A stretch of DNA of 12,091 nucleotides from positions 1 through 12,091 of the forward strand of contig JADHZB010001337.1 of assembly GCA_015657535.1 (NCBI GenBank). The letters are read 5' to 3'. The notes under the pieces were generated by a model that made no database searches, had not been told where the DNA came from, and saw only the letters and a program-made list of their open reading frames with translations. The translations under genes were made by a program, and so were the position numbers. Positions 1 through 7,339 of the stretch are shown here, one piece after another. Origin of the DNA: Nephromyces sp. MM_2019. Taxonomy: Eukaryota > Apicomplexa > Aconoidasida > Nephromycida. Positions within the stretch are counted from its first letter, which is position 1. Each line of letters opens with the position of its first letter.

Positions 1-43
1 ACTCCCGCCCCTCATCTTCACAGCTCTACTCCAGTCTGACAGG

Positions 44-1522
44 ATGAAGCTCAGCGATATCTACGGCGTTTTTACCTCAAAGAAGACGCCAACTTCCCCT
101 CCCGCTATTCCCTCTTCTTCGTCTTCAAATGATGGAAAAGAGATAGGTGGTTCTTCTTTTGCTTCACAATTGCTTTGTAATACACTTTTCAGTGGTTCAT
201 CATCCCCAAAGACGTCAAACATACTTTTAAACGTCGGAGTAGGTGATGTGGGCAGAGTTTCGCACACACCAGTTGAGGGAGGGAAAACTTCTTCTTGGTT
301 ATCTTTTCTATCTAGTCGTGGTGAAAAAAAGCCTCAAATTTCGCTCATTTCTCCCCCTTCTCCCTCTTGTTCTTCCTCTTCTCCACAAAACCTCAACTGT
401 ATAGAATCCCCTCTTGAACAAAACAACATTCTTCAAGATGTAGCACCCTACACTCCCGATCAATATGGCAGCAGCTACCCCACTCCTGAGAAATATCTGG
501 AAGATCCTGATTCTATTCCCACTTACTTTGTATTCCAGTCGAATATGGTAACTGATGAAGATCTTCAGCCGGGAATGTTGAGGAACTTGGAAGTTGATAA
601 AAGGCTGACTCTGCCGACAAGAACTCACATTCGCTTCTTAATCACAGCAGGAGATGTTATTCATTCATGGGCTGTTCCAAGGTGAGGGGGGTGTGTGGGG
701 GGTGACGTGTGTGTGTAGGGGGTAGGTGAGAGTTGTGTGTATATGTGGGGGGTGGGCGAGAGTTCTGAATGTATGTGTGGAGGGTGTGGGGTTTGTTTGT
801 GTGTGTGGGGATAGAGAGTTGTTAGTATGTGGGAGGTGGGGTTTGTGTATGTGTGGTGGGTGAGAGTTGTGTATGTGTGGTGGGTGAGAGTTGTGTATGT
901 ATGGTGGGTGAGAGTTATGTGTATGTGTGTGTTGGGTAAGATTTGTGTGGTGGGGGATCCCTGAGCTGCATATGGTGGATGGGGTGTGTGTGTTGGGTCT
1001 AATATAGTTTTCAACGTAAAGACTTGTTGTGAGTTTTGCTTTTGTGAGTTTCTTTGTGTGTTAGCACTGATTAAATGGTTTATATGTTTCTGCAACTAAA
1101 GGTTCTACGAGGCTCTGTGCTGTGTTTGCTATTTACCTTTTTTTGCTGCTTTTAGTGACTTTATGTTGTGTACGTACACCCACACACGAACAGACACTGT
1201 TAAAAGTGGCTTCTTCTACAATCAATCTCATGTGTTTTTCTCTTCTCTTCAATACACACACATGCAAGGTTCGCTTCTTCTGCTTTCAACCTCATGGTAT
1301 GTGCGTGTTTTGATGCTTTTAATGTGCTTCAGTTTGGGTATAAAGGCTGATGCAGTACCCGGTAGGCTTCACAGAGTCAACTGTTTCATCCAAAGGGAAG
1401 GTGTTTTCTACGGACAATGCTCTGAACTGTGTGGAGCTCTTCATGGCTTTATGCCGATTGTAGTTGAAGCAGTTAGTCCGGAAACTTATGCTGCACATGC
1501 GAGGAAGTACTATAGAGAATAG
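44..1522 (+). CDS. COX2B: Cytochrome c oxidase subunit 2, C-terminal half (COX2B), nuclear gene with one intron
   Basis: Exons are 44-681 and 1333-1522, joined in phase 2 (AG|T, Ser213), giving 275 residues. The protein is the intermembrane-space domain of COX2, which takes electrons from cytochrome c through the binuclear CuA centre in complex IV. All CuA ligands are present: His207 in VIHSWAVP (end of exon 1), then Cys242, Glu244, Cys246, His250 and Met253 in [15 protein letters not shown]. The splice restores the family signature [16 protein letters not shown]. There is no transmembrane hairpin, so the N-terminal half (COX2A) must be encoded elsewhere, as in apicomplexans and chlorophycean algae. 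Residues 1-135 or so are Ser/Pro-rich and unlike COX2; conserved sequence begins near PYTPDQYG. The ATG at 44 is the first in frame, but the frame is open upstream to the window edge and several AG acceptors precede it, so an earlier exon with the mitochondrial targeting peptide is possible. Stop is TAG. Confidence 0.94.
682..1332 (+). other. COX2B intron, G-rich then TG-rich
   Basis: This 651-base intron starts GTGAGG and ends GCTTCAG; its borders are fixed by the restored COX2 reading frame. The first 280 bases are strikingly G-rich on the sense strand, with runs of six G beginning four bases after the 5' splice site, and include a 24-bp tandem repeat. The last 200 bases are T-rich, as expected before an acceptor. 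No independent gene is seen inside; open frames on either strand are low-complexity. Confidence 0.9.
851..922 (+). repeat. 24-bp tandem repeat, three copies
   Basis: Three adjacent 24-base units with the core GGTGGGTGAGAG lie at 851-874, 875-898 and 899-922. The first two are identical and the third has three changes. Looser relatives of the GGTGAGAGTT core occur upstream from about 725, so the array probably grew out of the G-rich start of the COX2B intron. Confidence 0.85.
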
Positions 1523-1953
1523 TGTGTATAAGGATGTGCGTGCATTGATGTGTGTGTGTCACTGTGTGTGAGTTGATGTATTTGTGTTGATGTGTTGATG
1601 TGTTGCTGTGTTTGCGTGCGTGTGTGTGTTGGCGTGTGTGAGTTGTTGCGTTGCCGCGCATGTGTGTGTTGGTGCGTTGGCGTGCGTGTGTGTTGGTGTG
1701 TGTGTTGATATGTTGGTGTGCTGGTGTGTGAGCGATGTTTGTGTTTGTAATTTTCTTGCTTGTGTTTGTGTGCGTATTGCTTGTATCTTTCTTCCTGTCA
1801 CTCCATCTGTCTCTCTGTCTCTATCGCTCTACCTGTGTGTGTGTGTGTGCCTCGAAGGCAAAGACTGACTCACTTTTTCTTGAAGTGGTTCAGATCAGTA
1901 AAGTGTGGGATTTTGGCTGCCCAGAGAAGTTTTTGGTGGATTTTTTGGGAAAA
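1523..1953 (+). other. TG-rich spacer after COX2B
   Basis: From the COX2B stop to about 1850 the plus strand is a degenerate TGTGTG / TTGATG / TTGGTG mixture. Open frames on both strands here are Cys-Val or Thr-His repeat shadows. It should contain the COX2B 3' untranslated region, but no poly(A) signal stands out. From about 1855 the composition normalises and an open frame runs into the next segment. Confidence 0.7.
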
Positions 1954-2181
1954 ATGACGGCATTTTATAGGGAGTGGGTGTACTTACACCCTCCCTTGAG
2001 GGAATTTTTTATGGGATTTTTCTCTTCTTTTTATTACCACCGAGAGGTGTTGCCTCTACTTTGTAAGCAAAGTTTTAGTGGTGTGTATGTGGTAGCCTGT
2101 GAATTGTTTCATGGCCTTAAACTATGTGCAGAAAGAGCTATAGGATTTGCCTATCGAAAAAATTGCTTTTTTAAAGCTTAA
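1954..2181 (+). CDS. Unrecognised protein or exon, 75 codons from ATG
   Basis: A coding-like open frame in normal-complexity DNA, from ATG 1954 (MTAFYREWVYLHPPL) to TAA 2179-2181. The frame is already open from about 1855, so the ATG is only the simplest start and an upstream exon may exist. The product would be aromatic and basic with a central stretch LREFFMGFFSSFYYHRE; no domain is recognised. A good donor (GTAAGC at 2063) and a possible one (GTGTTG at 2047) lie inside, so the real exon may be shorter and join the segment at 2273. What supports coding is composition and the sharp contrast with the TG-rich flanks; no homologue is claimed. Confidence 0.4.
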   Translation: MTAFYREWVYLHPPLREFFMGFFSSFYYHREVLPLLCKQSFSGVYVVACELFHGLKLCAERAIGFAYRKNCFFKA

Positions 2182-2272
2182 CGTTTGGCGTGTTTATGTT
2201 GGGGTGGTTTGCTGCGTTTTTGTATGTGTGGATGTGATGGTTGCTGTGGTTTGCAGTGTGTGTTGAGTGTAG

Positions 2273-2404
2273 ATACACCCCTCTTCCTCTCGAAAGTATC
2301 GTGCTTTTCCTGAAGATTTGAGAGGTTTTAAAAGGGAATTTCACACACAAGTTGGGGCTCTCTTAGAGTATTTCTTGAGGGCTCTGAAGAGTGTTCAAGC
2401 ATGA
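2273..2404 (+). CDS. Unrecognised terminal exon, 43 codons
   Basis: After an acceptor-like TTGAGTGTAG, an open frame of 43 codons ends at TGA 2402-2404. The peptide (core AFPEDLRGFKREFHTQVG, then a Leu/Ala-rich helix) is mixed-composition and amphipathic, unlike the repeat shadows around it. Entry is in phase 0, so it could follow a donor at 2047 or 2083 in the preceding segment, but not the GTAAGC at 2063 in this frame. No family is recognised. It is probably the 3' exon of the same small gene. Confidence 0.4.
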   Translation: MHPSSSRKYRAFPEDLRGFKREFHTQVGALLEYFLRALKSVQA

Positions 2405-3423
2405 GGAGGAACGTACCTTTAGTGAATAGAAAATACGTGCATGTGTGTATGTTTCATCCTAAAGGCTGTGTATGTTTCTCAAGCCAATGCTGTATGTGTG
2501 TGTGTTCATCGTGAAGGCTGTGTGTGCTGTAGCTCGTTCATTATACTAAGGATAGGATATTACAAACTGACAGGCAAGTTAAGCCTGTATGACAGGCACA
2601 CACACACACCTGCACAGAAGATATCTCGTGTCGGACATGTGTTTGTGAAGATACAGAAAAATTCACGCACACGCACACGCGCTAACGCTAATCATAATAA
2701 TCAAACAGTAGCTTAAGCTAGTTATCCCAAGCCACGAAGAAGCCTCCAGTGCACATTCCTGCAAGCTGCCTACACACTGTGCTACCCGCACACACACGCC
2801 CACACACACACATGCACACGTCTTATAGCAAAGCGATATAGGGAGAGCCACCCTGAGGATCACCACACACACCGCATCTTTACCACATTGAGCTATCTTC
2901 GCTAATATCATGTTATGTGTGCACGCACGTGAATACTCTCAATATAAGTTGAACAGGAAGTACGCAATTAGTATACAACCTTTTTTGAAGACTTGAAGTG
3001 TACGTACGCTTCAACGTTACGCTGATAGAGGGCAACTCATACACATGAAGACTTGGATTTACTGACACTTGGTTGTAGATTTAACAGCTAAGGATATCTA
3101 GAGGGGTAGAAGGATCAAAAAACGCAAATCGTAGGTGATCTATATGGGTTGTGTGCGTGTATAATATCTGTGTGCGTGTGTAATATTTCTATGTGCGTCA
3201 CTCTGTGTGCTTCACTGTGTGTGCTAATCTGCAATTGTGTGCCCCGCTGTGTTTTTTTGCTCGTTCTGCGTATCTTTCGAGCTCTTGCCTGCTTGCGTGT
3301 ATCTTTGCGTGCATATGTGTGTGCGTGTGTGTGCGCGTGTATCATTGCATGCATGTGTGTGTGTTGGTGACTTCACAGTATAGAAGCTCTCAGAAGCAGA
3401 ACGAGCCTTCAGCCTTAGATTCG
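2405..3423. other. Long spacer with mixed TG/CA repeats and weak coding-like fragments
   Basis: No gene can be supported securely. The stretch contains a coding-like fragment about 2545-2650 (+; core IGYYKLTGKLSLYDR), a hairpin-forming triple of ACAGGC/GCCTGT words at 2570-2597, a 12-bp palindrome at 2709-2720, a tRNA-sized minus-strand segment at 2832-2903, and a 22-bp palindrome at 2993-3014. A possible plus-strand terminal exon pair, 3088-3134 and 3379-3418, is phase-compatible (AG|T) and would end only six bases from the AP-3 sigma stop codon. It is too short to call. Confidence 0.5.
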
Positions 3424-6008
3424 TCAAAATAGCGTTTTCTCAGCATCCATCACCTTCCTAGTTACCCCAACAGACTTCAGTATATTTGGTATGTAAATAT
3501 CTAGCACAACACCTGCAGCACACAGAGGTATTTCGTAAGTTTGCGTGTGTGTAGTGTGTCAACAGTTATCAGCATTATGATGAATATATGGGCGTTTTTT
3601 TATATGCAGAAATGGTGGGGTAGAAATGTGTGTTTGGTATGTATACACGTGCATCACCGAGTGTACGTGCGTTAGATTTGTGTGTTTCACTCTTTGCCTG
3701 CCATTCTTTGTGTGTCGCTCTGTGTGCTTAATTCTTTGTGTGCGTCACTAATTTTGACTGCGTCACTCTTTGTACATGCGTCAATCTGTTTGTATGTGTG
3801 TTACTGCTTATGTGTGTCAAATTTTGTGTGTGCCACTCCTTGTGTGCGCCAATGCGTGTGTGTCGCTCTGATTAGCTTGACTACTCACAAAAGTTCATGA
3901 AAACTACTGATCAAATACTATTTCGTAAAAATGCAACAAGCAAACCACGAAATTTCCTCTCTTTCAGTGCAACAATAAGCAGTGTACTTACACCTCTCTA
4001 CTGTTAACATTCGTAGCTTTATGCACGGCTTTTCAGAGCCCCAAGCTTCTGCCTAAGCAAAGAAACAAGAACACACACACAAGCGAAACTAAAAATTACA
4101 TACACGCAGGCTAATAAAGAAGTAGACATGATCAATATAGAGGGTACGTGCGTGTTTGTGTAGTTGTACATACACCCGCATAAACATAAATGCAGTACTA
4201 ACCTCCCAGTATAATTTCATCCAATATGATGTTGACCTATAAAAACAACACACTAAAGCGGTTGAAAGGGAGTAAGCTCACACACACACTGAGGTACACA
4301 CACACGCTGACGCACACCTGAACGCTTACGTAAATACTCATGCTGATTCACACACGTGCAAACACGGCAGTCCAAACAGCTGCAGAGATGCCTACGCATT
4401 CATTAAACATACACATACATACATGCCCACGCACACACGCACACACACACAAACATACCCATACACACACGATACACGACACACACACTGCACACTACAC
4501 ACTAATATAATATCATCCTGAACATACCTTATCAAAGCTATACATGAAGTCCATCTCGCAGACATCCTCAAAACAAGCATCTAAGGCATCTACTAGCACC
4601 TGCATATTCGAACACACATAATTTATATAAGGTAGTAGCGTACGGCATGAAAATTGAAACTCACACAGAAAACAAGGATTAAAAGCGCAGACACTAGATG
4701 TAGACACCATCGTATGTTCGCACACATATGCCTATACACCTACACATCAGTGGCTCATACATGCCCCAAACACACAAATTATCTATTCATACACACACAC
4801 AAACACACACACTAGCTATACACACACATATCACCTATTCATATACACACAGAGGCTACATTAATAGCAAAAAATACAGACTCGGCAACTCACATACACA
4901 CTGAAGTATACCTTGAGAACATCGAGGATTCCAAGCTCGTTTTCGCTCTCATCGACAACACACGCAAAGTATAACGAGGTGAAGTAGCTGAGAAGGGCAG
5001 TGAAAAAATGAGGAAAGGAATATACGTACAGCGAAAGAAAGCATCGGATAAAGCCTTAAATTCGTCCGTAAAAGCTTCAAAGGCCATCAGCTCCTATCTT
5101 CAGCACGAGATTCATGCATGTGAGCGTTAAGATTTCGCACACACAGAGGTGTCATACACACATACTCACACGTAGATATAGATCTATAATGAGTAGCTAT
5201 GTACATGTAGCCGACACGCAAACAGAAAAGCATGCATACAAACGAACACACACACATATATGCATATCTACCAAATACATCCGCACACATGCATACATAT
5301 ACATGCACTACATACGAAAATATGCACAGATATCTTACACATGCATACACCTACATGCTCCCAGAGACTTACCAACCCACACAACCACACCCACCTACAC
5401 ATAGAACCATCACGCACACACGCACAGATTCCAAGCACCCTCCCTCACACTCACGTGTAGACTAAACGAAGCTCACAGTCTCCATCCCATCCAAAATGCA
5501 TAAAACAGCTATACTTTCTGCTTGAAGTTGCTGAAATCTTATCGATAACTTCACTGAAAATCTTCCGTTGAATCACTGGTCGCTGCAGGAAGCACATGCA
5601 GAAAATCAGCAGAAAGCAGCGGAAATTATTCAAAAGAAGAGGAATTTGGAAGTAAGAGCAGCGTTAAATATAGAATCATCAAAAAACAAGTAAATAGCTT
5701 TTTATGGGTGATTTCAGGAGATTTTAACGTGGAAAACCTTCAGGGCTGGAAGACGGGAGGAAATTTTTGAAGAGGGTGCAAAAGGGAGGGAAAAGGGAAT
5801 AATAAAGCGGAACACAAAGGGAAAAAATAGGAAAACACCGAAAAAACTCGCAAAAAAACGGAAAAACACCAAAAAAATCCCCTAAACCCCCAAAAAACCC
5901 CCAAAGACCTCCAAAAACAGCTGCTTCTAGCAAATTTACCGAATTATCGTAGAAGCGCACGAGCCGAGGTTTCCCACGACTGTTGATAACGAACAGCGAT
6001 CTTATCAT
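3424..6008 (-). CDS. AP3S: AP-3 adaptor complex sigma subunit, six exons
   Basis: Minus-strand exons in order: 6008-5940, 5582-5455, 4987-4912, 4599-4528, 4236-4203, 3512-3424; together 155 residues plus TGA. All junctions are GT-AG and the phases agree (0, 2, 0, 0, 1). Sigma subunits are the small longin-fold subunits of clathrin-adaptor complexes; AP-3 sorts cargo from Golgi or endosome to lysosome-related organelles. Landmarks in order: N-terminus MIRSLFVINSRGKPRLVRFY; LVYTYFTSLYFACVVD; ENELGILDVLK, typical of AP-3 rather than AP-1/AP-2; VLVDALDACFEDVCEMDF; SFDKVNIILDEIILGGVVLD. The C-terminus stops about 28 residues after the GG motif, so the longer tail of animal AP-3 sigma is absent. 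The start is set by the family's MI- N-terminus; the frame is open upstream but unlike sigma. Exon 5 is only 34 bases, with a GTTAGT donor. Introns are 291-690 bases, mostly TG-rich on the sense strand. Confidence 0.93.
3672..3868 (+). repeat. Degenerate TGTG/CACTCT tandem array inside AP-3 sigma intron 5
   Basis: About nine irregular units of roughly 20 bases alternate a TTTGTGTGYG block with a CACTCT, CGCTCT or CAATCT block. Similar diverged units occur at 3185-3265 and 11010-11085. Plus-strand open frames across it are Cys/Val-rich shadows. It lies in an intron of a minus-strand gene although the TG strand here is plus, an exception to the general orientation trend. Confidence 0.6.
4400..4500 (-). 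repeat. CA/TG-rich low-complexity tract in AP-3 sigma intron 4
   Basis: A run of CACA, CATA and CGCA words on the plus strand, hence TG-rich on the sense strand of AP-3 sigma. It is close to the 5' splice site of intron 4 (4237-4527). Similar tracts fill intron 3 (about 4735-4855) and intron 2 (about 5225-5450). No gene is seen in these tracts. Confidence 0.7.
5026..5087 (-). other. Coding-like segment in AP-3 sigma intron 2, possible alternative first exon
   Basis: On the minus strand an ATG at 5087 opens MAFEAFTDEFKALSDAFF and reaches a donor GTATAT at 5025. A very short, pyrimidine-rich 38-base intron (5025-4988) would then lead to the exon 3 acceptor already used by the main transcript, in the right phase (AC|C). 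The codons are rich in GNN triplets, as in real coding sequence. It is not needed for the canonical sigma fold and cannot be spliced in frame after exon 2, so it would have to be an alternative start, or chance. Confidence 0.25.
5879..5912 (-). other. G-tract cluster with one telomere-like TTTAGGG in AP-3 sigma intron 1
   Basis: On the sense (minus) strand the segment has GG.GG, then tracts of five, five and four G separated by runs of T, including one TTTAGGG word. It starts about 28 bases after the 5' splice site of intron 1. It could form a G-quadruplex in the RNA; a single TTTAGGG is not evidence of telomeric origin. Confidence 0.55.
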
Positions 6009-6362
6009 TATTCCAAATATTATGAGGAGCTCAAAAAAAAAGAGAAGGAGTCGTGTCTTTGCATCTTTTTTAATGATGCAGAAGACGGCGTTATGGAAAA
6101 CTAAGAGGATGATGAGGGAGAAAAATACCAACAAAATTGCGATATATGAGGAAAAAGGGGAAAAAAATGACAGGAAAAACCGCGGGAAATCCTCCAAAAA
6201 GGCCAAAAAATCAGATTTTCTTCAGTATTTGATGCTCTAACGACAAAGAGGAGAATTGCTAAAATTCGCCAAAAAAAGCAGAAAACTCCGACTTTTTATT
6301 GATAAATTCATATAATTTGAAGATATGATGGCATAATTATGTGGGTGTATGTATGCTCGCAG
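6009..6362. other. A-rich region upstream of AP-3 sigma, between divergent transcription units
   Basis: The plus strand is A/G-rich (T/C-rich on the AP-3 sigma sense strand) and free of TG repeats, unlike the rest of the window. It lies between the AP-3 sigma start codon and a plus-strand candidate exon, so it may hold promoters for both. A Lys/Arg-rich plus-strand frame at 6013-6240 antisense to this region is best explained by the A-richness. No specific promoter motif was identified. Confidence 0.5.
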
Positions 6363-6393
6363 ATGAAAGTGAAGAAGCATTGATGGCGTGAAG

Positions 6394-6580
6394 TTTATAT
6401 TTGCACTCTTGAAGATGCTGAAACGAGTTCTTTAGCGTATGATGTGGGAAGTAACGTAAAATCCACTTTTTTCCATGGTGAAGAAGCAGAATTTCCAGTT
6501 TTTTACGGTTTTCAAGGAAAAAACAGCGAAAGAAGATGCTTTTTAGCGGTAAAGAGAAGCGGAAAATGCATTTGTTATTT
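6394..6580 (+). CDS. Unrecognised candidate exon upstream of a G-rich intron-like tract
   Basis: An open frame of about 62 codons without TG-repeat character (peptide fragments VYICTLEDAETSS, FPVFYGFQGKNSERR, FLAVKRSGK) ends at a donor GTAGGT at 6581; reading on would hit TAG at once. Upstream, after an acceptor-like TGCTCGCAG at 6362, a second frame (DESEEALM) is also coding-like, but it shifts by one base at ATGG 6383-6386, so the exon is either 5'-bounded near 6394 or carries a frameshift. The following intron-like DNA starts G-rich, as in COX2B and AP-3 sigma. No domain is recognised, and the downstream partner exon is unresolved. Confidence 0.35.
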
Positions 6581-7167
6581 GTAGGTGGGTTTGTTGGCGG
6601 ATTGTTGTGAGGGGGGGTGGGGGTGGTGGTGGGGAGGTGGAGGTGTTAGGTATTGTGTAAAGGGTGGTGAGCGGAGTTTAGGGGGGAGTGGCCTTCATTT
6701 GGAGGAGGTGGGGGGTGATATGCAGGTGGGTGATGGCTTAAATCAAGAGGGGGAGGTGGGTATTTTTTGAAGGGGGTTATTCAGTGTGCTCTGGTATGCA
6801 TATTTGATGGGTATGTGTATGACTGTGTGGTGAGAACGTGTCTGCATGCTGCTGCGTGCTTTACTGCGGCCCATATAATTGGGGGTGTTTAGTGTGTGCG
6901 TTCATAGATGTCTTAAGTGTGTGAGTATAGATATGTATGTGTGTGTCTATGAATGTATTTGTGCCTTTTACATTCAACAGGTTTTGCCTTGTATCCATGG
7001 ACTGCACCTGCCGCTTTCCTTCAATTTAGGTGATTAGTCGATATTTGTCATTGGAAGGAAAAAAAACAAAATTCGACGCACACACAGGCAGTAAGCAATT
7101 CGATACACGCATAAGATAAGCAGGTAATACCAACACGACTTTCATTAACACATACAGTAGCTCCATT
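6581..7167 (+). other. G-rich then TG-rich intron-like stretch
   Basis: It begins GTAGGTGGG and soon has G runs of seven, five and four (6611-6634), then TG-rich DNA to about 6970. A possible acceptor TTCAACAG ends at 6980, followed by about 48 bases that are open to TAG 7026-7028 if joined in phase to the donor at 6581. The opposite strand of 6975-7060 also has a pyrimidine tract and an acceptor-like AG, so the strand is ambiguous. Nothing here is called as a gene. Confidence 0.5.
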
Positions 7168-7305
7168 CATGCGCATACACGCGCACACACACGCGCACAC
7201 ACACGTGCACACACACGTGCACACACACGTGCACACACACGTGCACACACACGCGCACACACACGTGCACACACACGCGCACACACGCGCACACACATAC
7301 ACACA
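7168..7305. repeat. 138-bp uninterrupted alternating purine-pyrimidine tract with a 12-bp unit
   Basis: Every odd position is a purine and every even one a pyrimidine from 7168 to 7305 without a break. The centre is a 12-bp unit CACACACACGTG, with some units carrying CGCG instead of CGTG. CA/TG alternation with regular CpG steps is the classic composition for left-handed Z-DNA under supercoiling. Open frames here (Cys-Val or Thr-His repeats) are artefacts of the unit length. Confidence 0.95.
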
Positions 7306-7339
7306 AACATACACATACACACGCGCACAAAACAACCCT

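Noticed and set aside
661..1095. Minus-strand 144-codon His/Thr/Pro-rich frame
   Set aside because: It is antisense to the G/T-rich COX2B intron and reflects repeat composition only.
4033..4236. AP-3 sigma ending early, either at GGT TAG after exon 5 or by splicing to an acceptor at 4053
   Set aside because: The acceptor at 3513 restores GGVVLD and a helical C-terminus as in the family; the alternatives give an abrupt stop or an unrelated tail.
5879..5912. Telomeric repeat remnant
   Set aside because: Only one TTTAGGG word occurs inside a generally G/T-rich intron strand; no tandem copies are present.
5724..6206. A single 160-residue hydrophobic minus-strand protein
   Set aside because: Only the 23 codons at 5940-6008 match AP-3 sigma. 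The rest is the T-rich 5' flank and intron 1 read through.
5983..6240. Lys/Arg-rich plus-strand protein antisense to AP-3 sigma exon 1
   Set aside because: The DNA is A/G-rich overall, which by itself yields Lys/Arg/Glu codons. There is no recognisable domain and it overlaps a secure exon in antisense.
6220..6301. Plus-strand peptide ending KIRQKKQKTPTFY
   Set aside because: There is no donor in the segment after about 6230 and the frame stops at TGA near 6301, so it cannot feed the candidate exon downstream.
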